Assembly: GCA_021811745.1 (NCBI GenBank)
Contig: JAJZNH010001015.1
Location: 1-7,520 of the forward strand
Source: Acidobacteriota bacterium
GTDB taxonomy: Bacteria > Acidobacteriota > Terriglobia > Terriglobales > Acidobacteriaceae
DNA: 7,520 nt
Reading direction: 5' to 3'
Below the pieces are notes generated by a model. That model was not told the DNA's origin and made no database searches. It saw only the letters and a program-made list of their open reading frames with translations. The position numbers were made by a program, and so were the translations under genes. Numbering within the stretch: the stretch's first letter is position 1; each line of letters opens with the position of its first letter. Below, one piece after another: positions 1 to 6,881 of this stretch.

Positions 1-2172
1 ATTTACGGCAACGCAACGGCCTTCGGGGACGTGGTTTTCAACGCCAGCGGAATCTTTGTGGACCCCGGCACCTACCAGGGTACTGTTTTCTTCATTTTGC
101 GGGACGGATCGTACACATTCCCCGCTGCGCCGACGACATTCACCGTTCCGGATAATACCACGCAGATTGTGGTGACCAATATCCCGATCGGACCGCCGAA
201 TGTGGTTGGGCGGGGAATCTCCCTGACCGAAGCGGGGCAGAATGGTGTCCCCGGCGCCAACTTCTTCACGCTGCCCAACCCTGTGACGTTCTACAACGAG
301 GACAAGCCGCTCACCGCGACCTCATTCTTCGTGAACGATAACACGTCGGTATCGGTGACGCTCTTCTTCACCTCGATCATCCTCAATTCCGCGACCGCCA
401 TTGATGTATACGGATATAACCTGTTCAATCTCATCGAGATAGGAGATCCTTCCTACATCAGCAACTATGATGCGCGGAACGTCTACGGTCAGCCGCTCAA
501 CAAGGTCCAGAACTTCATCAACCTCAGCTTTGACGGCGGATACCTTCAGAGCGCCACGCCCGTCCCGGCTGGATGGACGCAGCCGGACCAATATGGTTCT
601 TTGCAGGTTTCTCCAGTTTTTGGAAATAGCTACTACATCCTGAACTCGACATCAGCCACGCTGACACAGGCTGGGCTGATCCAGCAGACGGCTTATCAGG
701 ACTACAACAACGTGCCCATCGTGAACGCGCAGACGGGATACTCGGTTCGGGCGACCGTCCGCTGTCCTTCGGGCATCACCACGCAGGGGGGCTCGCTGGT
801 CTTCGCTCTCGTGGCGGGTTCGGCGGTGCTGGGAACCTATACCGTGCCGCTTTCGTCCCTGACGACCGCCTTCACCAGGGTTTCGGGCGTCCTTCTCGCT
901 GATCCGGGGGTGTCCAGCGTCCCATCCACTTTGGTGCTCCAGGTCTATGCTGCAGATCTGCCGGCCGGCGCCGATATCGAGCTTGACCGCTTCGATGTCT
1001 TCCCCACGGATGTTCCCGTCCTTCTGACGACCGAGTATTGGTCCTACTCGGGTCTGCCCACGATGGTCGATGCGGTGACTGGGCAGGTGATCTACACCAG
1101 CGAGAACCAGCAGCCGGTACAGGCAGCGACGACGCTCTACGATACCCATTACGTCATGAAGGCGTGGACCGGGGAGGCGCCGGGATCGAGCCTCTACTCC
1201 CTGCAGGCCTCTGGGTCGCTGGAACCCTCGAACTGGAATGAGCCGGAGGTTGCGCAGCGGTCTGGCGGAGCGGTGGGACCGTTCGCCTGGGCGGGTGGCG
1301 AGCAGTGGTTTGTCGCAGTCTCCCGGGCCGGCCTTTACCTCTACGCCGGCGGCGCTCCCGGGAAGATCAGCCAGGAGATTCAGCAGGTCTGGGACGCGGT
1401 GAACTGGGATGCGGCGCAATCGATCTGGGTGCATTGCAACCTGCGTGAGCGGCGCCTGATGATCGGGGTTCCCATGACGACGCCGAACTACTGGGCTCCG
1501 TTTGCCCCAGCAGTGACGAATCCGACGAGCCCCAACGTCATCCTGATGCTCAACTTCAATGGGGTGGACAGCGGGGAGGAGTTGAAGGTCATGGCGCAGA
1601 TGCATACCACCGTGTTCGGCAAACTGGCGGCGCTGGACATGCGGCGCAAGTGGTCGCTCTGGTATGGCGGCGTCGAATCTCCCGGAGCGGCGACCGTCAT
1701 GGCTTCGGGCGGAGAGCAAGTGCGTCTCGGCAACGGTATGGGAACGTCTCAGGTATACTACCTTGATCCCACCCAGTCCGCCACGGACAATGGCGCTCCG
1801 ATTGACTCCGGATACACGACTGCGGGACTCCCCTTGCTTGGCTCTCGCGCCGAGATGCCCCAGCTTGGCCCCAACCGCGTGCAATGGGATTACATCGTGG
1901 CGGCGCTGCTCTCGGGCGGCCTTGTAGGCCTGCGGCTGCTCTCCGGTCGCCTGTTCTTCCCGGAACCGGCCAACTACATTGCATGGAAGATCCCCGGGGG
2001 CTTTGCTCCGGGCCTTGAGCCGGTCTACGACACGGAAGCATCGCTGAACTTCATTGGCAGCCGCACCTTCTTCGAGTTCCGCCAGAACGACGGCAACCAG
2101 GGCTGGACGCTCTCCAACCTCGTGCTCCGGGGCCGCAAAGCGGTTTGGAATGCGTTTATGGGGAGAAAATAA
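1..2172 (+). CDS. Tail nozzle / stabilisation-like phage structural protein, 5'-truncated
   Basis: The frame is open from base 1, so the true start lies upstream; the GTG at 31 has no proper ribosome site and should not be taken as the start. 723 residues are visible, counted from base 1. Residues 1-170 are beta-rich and fibronectin-like, with 'IPIGPPNVVGR', a pattern I associate with podoviral nozzle proteins. Residues about 171-336 look like a jelly-roll (carbohydrate-binding-module-like) domain, from 'NFINLSFDGG' to 'ELDRFDVFPT'. The rest suggests beta-propeller blades ('LYDTHYVMKAWTG', 'GGEQWFVAVSRAGLYLYAGG') and a 'KISQEIQQVWDAVNWD' to 'CNLRERRLMIGVPM' stretch (455-492). A T7 gp12 / P22 gp10-type role, closing the tail tip, is inferred from this architecture and from the ejection-like genes downstream. 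A tail-spike or other baseplate protein is the alternative. That it is phage structural is fairly sure; the nozzle role is moderate. Confidence 0.6.
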   Translation: MYGNATAFGDVVFNASGIFVDPGTYQGTVFFILRDGSYTFPAAPTTFTVPDNTTQIVVTNIPIGPPNVVGRGISLTEAGQNGVPGANFFTLPNPVTFYNEDKPLTATSFFVNDNTSVSVTLFFTSIILNSATAIDVYGYNLFNLIEIGDPSYISNYDARNVYGQPLNKVQNFINLSFDGGYLQSATPVPAGWTQPDQYGSLQVSPVFGNSYYILNSTSATLTQAGLIQQTAYQDYNNVPIVNAQTGYSVRATVRCPSGITTQGGSLVFALVAGSAVLGTYTVPLSSLTTAFTRVSGVLLADPGVSSVPSTLVLQVYAADLPAGADIELDRFDVFPTDVPVLLTTEYWSYSGLPTMVDAVTGQVIYTSENQQPVQAATTLYDTHYVMKAWTGEAPGSSLYSLQASGSLEPSNWNEPEVAQRSGGAVGPFAWAGGEQWFVAVSRAGLYLYAGGAPGKISQEIQQVWDAVNWDAAQSIWVHCNLRERRLMIGVPMTTPNYWAPFAPAVTNPTSPNVILMLNFNGVDSGEELKVMAQMHTTVFGKLAALDMRRKWSLWYGGVESPGAATVMASGGEQVRLGNGMGTSQVYYLDPTQSATDNGAPIDSGYTTAGLPLLGSRAEMPQLGPNRVQWDYIVAALLSGGLVGLRLLSGRLFFPEPANYIAWKIPGGFAPGLEPVYDTEASLNFIGSRTFFEFRQNDGNQGWTLSNLVLRGRKAVWNAFMGRK
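2160..2166 (+). promoter_or_regulatory. Ribosome binding site fixing the start at 2172
   Basis: GGGGAGA lies inside the last codons of the upstream gene. Its GGAG core ends 6 nt before the ATG at 2172-2174, which overlaps the upstream TAA by one base (TAATG). This supports ATG 2172 over the in-frame TTG at 2145 and suggests translational coupling. Confidence 0.7.
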
Positions 2173-2744
2173 TGGCGATTCCGGGCAACGACCTGCTGAC
2201 CGAGTTCGAGAACCAGGGAGGAGCGGCGACGAAGCTGGGCATCTTCCTGCGGCGGCATGTTCTGCCCTCCATCACCACCCTCGCGCAGTCGGTAGGAGGG
2301 GCAACAGGGAGCCAGAAGCAGCCGCCTTCGCCCCCAGAGTCGGTCAGCGTCACAACAGCCGGCGAGATGATGCAGGTGACGGTCAACCACTCGGCCCCGA
2401 TGACCCGCGGTGCGCACTACTTCACCGAGATCTCCGCCAACGATCCATCCTTCATGAGTGGCCCGATGGTCATCGACCACGGAGCCAGCCGCTCGCCGGT
2501 TACCATCCCGCTACCGACCAACAACGCAGCGGGCACGGCGCACAGCTACTATGTGGCTAGTTATGTACAGTATCCGGGCGGTCCCCCGTCCAAACCGACG
2601 TACTTTGGCGGCTCGAAGCCCACTGCGGTTACGATGAGCGGGACGACCGCGATGGACCTCCAGCCGGGCACAGGTTCGGGCACCGGCCCCAGCGTTTCGC
2701 CCACTCCGTTTCAAGGATTGGGTAAATCGCCTATTCGCAATTGA
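2172..2744 (+). CDS. Small phage virion protein with fibronectin-III-like domain
   Basis: This gene encodes 190 aa. The start is ATG 2172, chosen for its Shine-Dalgarno and TAATG coupling with the nozzle-like gene. Residues 1-50 form a predicted helical N-terminus with 'FLRRHVLPSITTLAQSV'. Residues about 51-147 have the Pro-rich entry, alternating beta pattern and 'SYYVASYVQYPGG' strand expected of a fibronectin type III domain. The last 40 residues are a Gly/Ser/Thr/Pro-rich tail ending in 'FQGLGKSPIRN'. There is no signal peptide, no membrane segment and no enzymatic motif. Fibronectin-like domains are common on phage virion surfaces, where they are thought to aid weak contact with carbohydrate or partner proteins. 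Its place between the nozzle-like gene and the ejection-like genes suggests a tail-associated or accessory structural protein. The exact role is unknown, and the domain call rests on pattern only. Confidence 0.65.
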   Translation: MAIPGNDLLTEFENQGGAATKLGIFLRRHVLPSITTLAQSVGGATGSQKQPPSPPESVSVTTAGEMMQVTVNHSAPMTRGAHYFTEISANDPSFMSGPMVIDHGASRSPVTIPLPTNNAAGTAHSYYVASYVQYPGGPPSKPTYFGGSKPTAVTMSGTTAMDLQPGTGSGTGPSVSPTPFQGLGKSPIRN

Positions 2745-2749
2745 ATAGG
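2730..2749 (+). other. Perfect 7-bp hairpin spanning the stop codon
   Basis: CCTATTC (2730-2736) and GAATAGG (2743-2749) are exact reverse complements with a 6-nt loop, GCAATT, and the TGA stop (2742-2744) falls in the second half. No T-run follows, so it is not a canonical intrinsic terminator. It sits at the only sizeable gap of the window and could be an attenuator, an RNA-processing site or a stability element. Chance occurrence is possible. Confidence 0.4.
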
Positions 2750-2769
2750 GGTTCAACAGGTAGTATGCT
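2741..2769 (+). promoter_or_regulatory. Weak sigma-70-like promoter candidate
   Basis: TTGAAT (2741-2746) and TATGCT (2764-2769) each match the -35 and -10 consensus at 4 of 6 positions with a 17-nt spacer. This lies in the 43-nt gap before the ejection-like genes. The -35 overlaps the hairpin's second half. The match is weak, and host promoter preferences are unknown. Confidence 0.22.
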
Positions 2770-2787
2770 ACGCACATTGGAGGGCCT

Positions 2788-3384
2788 ATGGGCCTGTTTA
2801 CGAACGCCGGAGTAGGGCAGGCAAACGCCGCCTACAACCAGGCGAATCAGACTTCACAAATGCTTGGCGGACAGGCGGGGGCCATCGGCTCCAACCTGAC
2901 GCCGTTCCTCACCGAAGAGATGCTGCACCCGCAGGGTTACGGCCAGCAGGGACTCTCAGCGATGACCGCGGCGGCGACTGGCGGAGCGGGCGGCGCGCTC
3001 GCTGGCTTCCAGGGCCGCATGGCCCAGCAGGCTTCCGCAGACCGCAATGCAGGGAGCTTCCAGGCGGGGATGGACGCGGCCAACCGGAGAGCCGAGCAGG
3101 CTGCCGCAGGAGCCGGTGCCGGGATCGCCGCTCAGAACGCCAACCTTCAGCAGAGCCAGCTGCAATCCGGTGCCCGAGGGCTTCAGGGACTCTACAACAC
3201 GGACACCTCAGGGATGTTGAACGCGATGAGCCAGGAGAACCGCGACATCATGGCCGGCGTCCGCGCATCGCAGGCTGGGCCGTCCTGGATGAGCGGCCTG
3301 GGAGGTATGATGGGGCTCGCAAACGGCGCTGCGAAGCTCGGGTCCGGATTCATGCTGCCCGGCTTCAGCGGCTTCAGGGGATAA
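2788..3384 (+). CDS. Gly/Ala/Gln-rich putative internal virion (DNA-ejection) protein
   Basis: This gene encodes 198 aa. ATG 2788 is preceded by GGAGGG (2779-2784) at a short 3-nt spacing. The protein is low complexity and rich in Ala, Gly, Gln and Asn. An N-terminal predicted helical part ('GQANAAYNQANQTSQMLGGQAG') is followed by a Gly/Ala stretch and a long Ala/Gln helix ('ADRNAGSFQAGMDAANRRAEQ' onward). From about residue 165 there is a hydrophobic, Met/Gly-rich C-terminus ('SWMSGLGGMMGLANGAAKLG'). No catalytic motif or signal peptide is visible. Size, composition and position first in a three-gene block after a nozzle-like gene recall small podoviral ejection proteins such as T7 gp14, which inserts in the outer membrane. 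I see no direct sequence match, so the function is inferred from context. A tail assembly or scaffold role is the alternative. Confidence 0.6.
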   Translation: MGLFTNAGVGQANAAYNQANQTSQMLGGQAGAIGSNLTPFLTEEMLHPQGYGQQGLSAMTAAATGGAGGALAGFQGRMAQQASADRNAGSFQAGMDAANRRAEQAAAGAGAGIAAQNANLQQSQLQSGARGLQGLYNTDTSGMLNAMSQENRDIMAGVRASQAGPSWMSGLGGMMGLANGAAKLGSGFMLPGFSGFRG

Positions 3385-3394
3385 AGGGGGAACG

Positions 3395-4783
3395 ATGGCG
3401 CAGGCAACCATCCCGTTTGTTTCGCTCAACGCGACACTCCCCCCCCTGGTGGCCAAGCCGGAGGACATTGCGCCGGTGGTAGCGCAGATGACTCCGCAGA
3501 TCAATCCCAGCGCGCTGGGCGCTCTGAATGCAGCGGACGTACAGCGTTCGCGCCCACAAGTATTCGCCGCGCCCGATTCCCAGCAGAAGTTCGCAGACAT
3601 GCTCGGCGGCAGGCTGGACCAGGACTACCAGAAGGATTTGCATCCCTGGGGCACGCCGGAGAACCATCCGGGCGTCTGGGGCAAGATCGGCCACGCCCTG
3701 AGCGTCGCTACAGGGGGCCCCAACCGCCGCATCTTGGAGGAGATGCACCTGGGCAACGAGTTGCAGCAGGTGGACAAGAACGAGTCCGCGGAACATGCGC
3801 AGGGAGCTCAGGCGGACAATGCGGAGAGTGAAGCGGACATCAACCGGGAGCGTCTGGCGGAGATGCCCACGGACCAGGAGTTGCGAAGCGAAGAAGAAGC
3901 CGCAAAGGAAGCCGGCAGCAACCCGTACAAGGAGTATGAAGGACCTGCAGGCGAGCGGCAGGAGTTCCGCGTTGGTCAGCAGCCGCAAGGATGGCAGATC
4001 TACGAGCGAGCGGCCGGCGAGCCGCATGACGCCTTCCATGAATGGATGGGAGATCCGACCAAGTACCAGGAATTCATGAAAACGATGGCGGCATTGAAGC
4101 CGGGCGAGAAGGGCGCTTATGGCAATATGGGGCCAGCTTTCGCTGCCTATCACATGCTGAGCACCGCTTATCAGGACAACCCGGCGCTTCTCCCGGTCAT
4201 CGCCCCGATGGTCGCGAAGATCATGGGCAACCCGGAGGCTGCATCAACGTTTGCTCAGATTCCCAACGGTCAGCCGGAGGATGCATACGGGAAGGCTCTG
4301 GGGCTGAGGCAGCCGGGCGCTCCCACCGCTACCACGCGCTCACGCGGCCAGTTCGCGGCCGAGGTTCTTCCCACCATGCAGGAAGCGGAGGAGGAGGTCA
4401 AGAATCTCGGAGATAAGCTCGGTCCCTTCGCCGGTCGGTACAGCGATCTTGTGACCGGCAAGATCGGCGCTTACGGGCCAGAATACAGCGGGCTGCAAAC
4501 GGACATGCACAACATTGCATCCGCCTGGGGGCGCCTGCATGGCAACAGCGTGCAGACGATGAAGGACTTCTACGCCGATCTGAATTCCTCAAAAGACCCC
4601 GCCAACCTCATCGAAAAGTTGAAGCATTATGAGCACCAAGCGGAGATCTATAAGACCGGGGCGCAAGGGAAGCCACTCGAAGGATCTCATCCCGCACCCC
4701 CAAGGGATGGCACTGTCGAAGATGGGTACCGCTTCAAGGGCGGTGATCCGGCAGATTCGAAGAACTGGGAGAAGGTGAAATGA
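3395..4783 (+). CDS. Coiled-coil putative internal virion / ejection protein
   Basis: This gene encodes 462 aa, with ATG 3395 preceded by AGGGGG (3385-3390). The N-terminus is Pro/Ala-rich and leads to 'HPWGTPENHPGVWGKIGHAL' (from residue 83), a motif I associate with acidobacterial phage-like proteins. Residues about 111-172 are highly charged and likely coiled coil. A predicted helical C-terminal domain covers about 342-419 ('LGPFAGRYSDLVTGKIG' to 'KHYEHQAEIY'), a pattern I recall from other uncharacterised phage proteins. The last 25 residues carry 'DGYRFKGGDPADSKNWEKV', also recurrent in phage internal proteins. No lytic transglycosylase, protease or other enzymatic motif was recognised. 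It overlaps the next gene by ATGA, implying coupled translation. It occupies the position of T7 gp15, so an ejection role is inferred. It also contains an eight-C homopolymer at 3439-3446. Confidence 0.6.
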   Translation: MAQATIPFVSLNATLPPLVAKPEDIAPVVAQMTPQINPSALGALNAADVQRSRPQVFAAPDSQQKFADMLGGRLDQDYQKDLHPWGTPENHPGVWGKIGHALSVATGGPNRRILEEMHLGNELQQVDKNESAEHAQGAQADNAESEADINRERLAEMPTDQELRSEEEAAKEAGSNPYKEYEGPAGERQEFRVGQQPQGWQIYERAAGEPHDAFHEWMGDPTKYQEFMKTMAALKPGEKGAYGNMGPAFAAYHMLSTAYQDNPALLPVIAPMVAKIMGNPEAASTFAQIPNGQPEDAYGKALGLRQPGAPTATTRSRGQFAAEVLPTMQEAEEEVKNLGDKLGPFAGRYSDLVTGKIGAYGPEYSGLQTDMHNIASAWGRLHGNSVQTMKDFYADLNSSKDPANLIEKLKHYEHQAEIYKTGAQGKPLEGSHPAPPRDGTVEDGYRFKGGDPADSKNWEKVK

Positions 4784-6198
4784 GCGGCCCTTGGGAGAAG
4801 TACGGAGGGAGCCAAACGAGCGGCCCATGGCAAAAGTATGGAGCCGCCGCAAACGCGCCAGAGGAAGTCCCCCCTCACGAAGCCCCGGAGCCATCAACCT
4901 TGAGCAAGGTTGGCTCAGGTCTGGAGGATCTCGGCAAAGGGCTGGGAGAGTCCGCTGTGGGCATGATGTCTACGGGCGATGAGTGGGCGCGCCAGCATCT
5001 GCCGGCCTTCTTCACGAACAAGAACCTGGGATTCGGAGCTCCCGCAGACCTTCAGCACGTGCATGACATCGCAACCCCCGCAGACACGATGCAGGCGGTA
5101 GGGAAAGGGCTGGGCAACGCGGCACAGTTCATGATCCCAGGCGGAGCGGAGGAAGCTGCCGCAGGTATGCTGCCCCGCGTCTTTCAGCCCCTCGGACGTG
5201 TCGCTGCCTCTGCGCTGTCCTCTGGAGCCATCAACAAGGCGCAAGGCGGAGGCTTTGGGATGGGAGCGGCCCTCGGCGCCGCCGGCGGTGCGGCTGGGGA
5301 AGGCTTGCGTGCAGCAGCCCCGCGCATCATGGAGTGGGCGCAGGGAGTGAACACGCCGGGGGCAAAGACGGGCAAAGCTCTGCTGGAAGAGACGCGCAGC
5401 ATCTTTCCCAGCGGCGTGCGCAACAAGGCGCGTGCCCTGCTGGACGAACTGAACCCTGAGATGGAGAGCCTTGTGGATCGGGCGAGTGTGCGGCCTTCCA
5501 TGGCGCCGATCGGCCCGCAACTGGAGCCGAACCCTTCCGTGTCGCTGCTACCGGCTCGCCAAGTCGCACAGGAGGGTGTAGAGAAAGCCGCTGGCGGGGG
5601 ATCTGCGCTGGCTCCCTTTGGGCGCAATGAGCCGAAGATGGCTAAGGGAGTCAAGCGGCTCGGGCGCATCGTCAACGAGGATCTGGAAGGAAACCCGCTG
5701 CCGGAAAACGTCACGCCCAGGCAGGCGCTTGAACTGCGCCGCGGCGTCGATTCAGCCCTGCCGAAGGGTAGCTTCAACCCGAAGTCCGAGAATATGTTCA
5801 AGGGCTACCGCACACCTTTGCGGAACGTGCTGAATCGGAGCATCGAGGAGCAGGCTCCAGGCTACCAGGCACTCGCGAGCCGGGAAAGCGCGCTCATCCC
5901 CGCAACGAAGCCGCCTATGCACACCTTTGGCCATGTATGGGGCCCGGGCGCTGGAGCGATGATTGGCGGCTTCTACGGCGCTCGCCCAGGCATCCGTGAG
6001 GGAAACCCCTTGGATGCGCTCGGCGGAGGCTTGGCGGGGGCAGTGGAGGGCGGCACGGCAGGTTTCGCTGCGCCGGCCATCGCGAACATTGTGGCGAGAG
6101 CAGGGGCGTCCAGGCTCCTGCCGAGAGTGTTTCTGCCAATGTCAGAAGGTGCAGCATTGCAGATGAATCATCCCCAAGATCTGAAGAGAAAGAGGTAA
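4780..6198 (+). CDS. Putative ejection protein with SGPWxKYG repeats and glycine-rich hydrophobic segments
   Basis: This gene encodes 472 aa. ATG 4780 overlaps the previous TGA (ATGA), with GGAG/GAAGG (4768-4775) just upstream. Two near-identical motifs, SGPWEKYG (residues 2-9) and SGPWQKYG (14-21), open the protein and precede a Pro/Glu-rich linker. Similar 'GPWxKY' openings occur, as I recall, in phage ejection and internal virion proteins. Two Gly/Ala-rich hydrophobic stretches, 141-181 and 388-447, contain small-residue spacing like glycine zippers and could insert in membranes. Between them, about 312-374 ('TPRQALELRRGVDSALPKG' to 'SALIPA') looks helical and resembles a domain I recall in uncharacterised phage proteins. 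No peptidoglycan-lytic or peptidase motif is visible. Its place third after the nozzle-like gene suggests a T7 gp16-type conduit role, although it is far shorter than gp16 (over 1,300 residues). Confidence 0.6.
   Translation: MSGPWEKYGGSQTSGPWQKYGAAANAPEEVPPHEAPEPSTLSKVGSGLEDLGKGLGESAVGMMSTGDEWARQHLPAFFTNKNLGFGAPADLQHVHDIATPADTMQAVGKGLGNAAQFMIPGGAEEAAAGMLPRVFQPLGRVAASALSSGAINKAQGGGFGMGAALGAAGGAAGEGLRAAAPRIMEWAQGVNTPGAKTGKALLEETRSIFPSGVRNKARALLDELNPEMESLVDRASVRPSMAPIGPQLEPNPSVSLLPARQVAQEGVEKAAGGGSALAPFGRNEPKMAKGVKRLGRIVNEDLEGNPLPENVTPRQALELRRGVDSALPKGSFNPKSENMFKGYRTPLRNVLNRSIEEQAPGYQALASRESALIPATKPPMHTFGHVWGPGAGAMIGGFYGARPGIREGNPLDALGGGLAGAVEGGTAGFAAPAIANIVARAGASRLLPRVFLPMSEGAALQMNHPQDLKRKR
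4783..4842 (+). repeat. Two-copy 24-bp direct repeat encoding SGPWxKYG
   Basis: Bases 4783-4806 and 4819-4842 match at 20 of 24 positions and lie 36 bp apart, start to start, in the same frame. They encode SGPWEKYG and SGPWQKYG. Two of the four mismatches are silent or third-position changes, which fits an old duplication kept for protein function rather than a recent copy. Confidence 0.8.
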
Positions 6199-6203
6199 AA
6201 AAG

Positions 6204-6878
6204 ATGCCCAGCTACGACCCTCCATTTATCAAGCCCCAACTCCTGCAGAAGGGCGTTCCCGCCTACCTGTTCGGCAACCTCAACATGCTGCGCTCGAACG
6301 GCAGCGGCACCGTGATCAACGATGCGCTGACCTCCAACGTGGCGACTGTGACCATCCAGGTGAGCGAAGGCGGCGCTCCGCTGGTGGGTGACCTCATCAC
6401 CATCTACGGCACGGCGCTCCAATCCGGACTCTTCAACGTGACCCGCGCTCTGGTGACGGCGGTAGCGATTGATGCGCAGACGGGGCAGGGAACGGTGAGC
6501 TACGCACTGACCGGGACCAACCAGGCCACAACTGCCGATCCGGGCCGCTTCATCATGGAGATTGGCGAGAGCAGCGAAACGCTGGCGGCCGGCTACTCGC
6601 AACCGGTACTGGTGCAGGCACCGCAGTGCGACTCGCAGTTCACCATCCCGCTCACCGTGACTTTCCCCACGATGCCCACGGACGTGACCTGCACGCTCCA
6701 GAAGGCGATTCGCGATCTCAGCGCGGAGTACACCAACACGAGCGCCGCGGTGGTCATCTCGGCCAGCGCCTACACCGCTGGGCCGACCGTTGAGGCCACG
6801 CTGGAGCGGGGCTACTTCTACCGCCTGGCAGTCACCGGGCTGACCGGCGCTGGAACCATCATCGCGAAAGTGGGGTAA
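6204..6878 (+). CDS. Beta-rich phage structural protein (two-domain, tail/fibre-associated)
   Basis: This gene encodes 224 aa. ATG 6204 lies 8 nt after AGAGG (6191-6195), which overlaps the end of the previous gene. A short N-terminal arm ('MPSYDPPFIKPQLLQKGVPAY') is followed by two predicted beta domains. The first (about 28-120) has Val/Thr strands and 'GDLITIYGTALQSGLFNVTRA'. The second (about 133-224) is entered through 'SQPVLVQAPQCDSQFTIPL' and ends 'GYFYRLAVTGLTGAGTIIAKV'. The second pattern ('VTFPTMPTDVTCTLQKA', then 'RGYFYRLAVTG') resembles uncharacterised phage or prophage proteins I recall from acidobacteria. There is no signal peptide, membrane segment or catalytic motif. Position between the ejection-like block and fibre-like genes suggests a decoration, head-fibre or tail adaptor protein. 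Function is not established, but the gene itself is well supported by reading frame, spacing and sequence character. Confidence 0.62.
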   Translation: MPSYDPPFIKPQLLQKGVPAYLFGNLNMLRSNGSGTVINDALTSNVATVTIQVSEGGAPLVGDLITIYGTALQSGLFNVTRALVTAVAIDAQTGQGTVSYALTGTNQATTADPGRFIMEIGESSETLAAGYSQPVLVQAPQCDSQFTIPLTVTFPTMPTDVTCTLQKAIRDLSAEYTNTSAAVVISASAYTAGPTVEATLERGYFYRLAVTGLTGAGTIIAKVG

Positions 6879-6881
6879 GCC

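Noticed and set aside
31..33. GTG as the start of the first gene
   Set aside because: The frame is open back to base 1 and GGGGA ends only about 1 nt before the GTG, so this is a truncated gene rather than a start.
652..1884. Long minus-strand open frame (410 codons) opposite the nozzle-like gene
   Set aside because: It is Arg/His/Gly-rich with no recognisable domain, and lies wholly antisense to a gene with clear beta-protein character. High GC makes such shadow frames common.
2145..2147. TTG as the start of the fibronectin-like gene
   Set aside because: ATG 2172 has a well-placed GGGGAGA and a TAATG overlap; the TTG has neither.
2730..2760. Rho-independent terminator
   Set aside because: The stem is perfect, but no run of T follows it and the stem is AT-rich, so termination is not supported.
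2788..6198. Tape-measure or tail-length protein in one of the three middle genes
   Set aside because: They are too short, and no tail-tube or chaperone genes are seen nearby; the order fits a short-tailed phage better.
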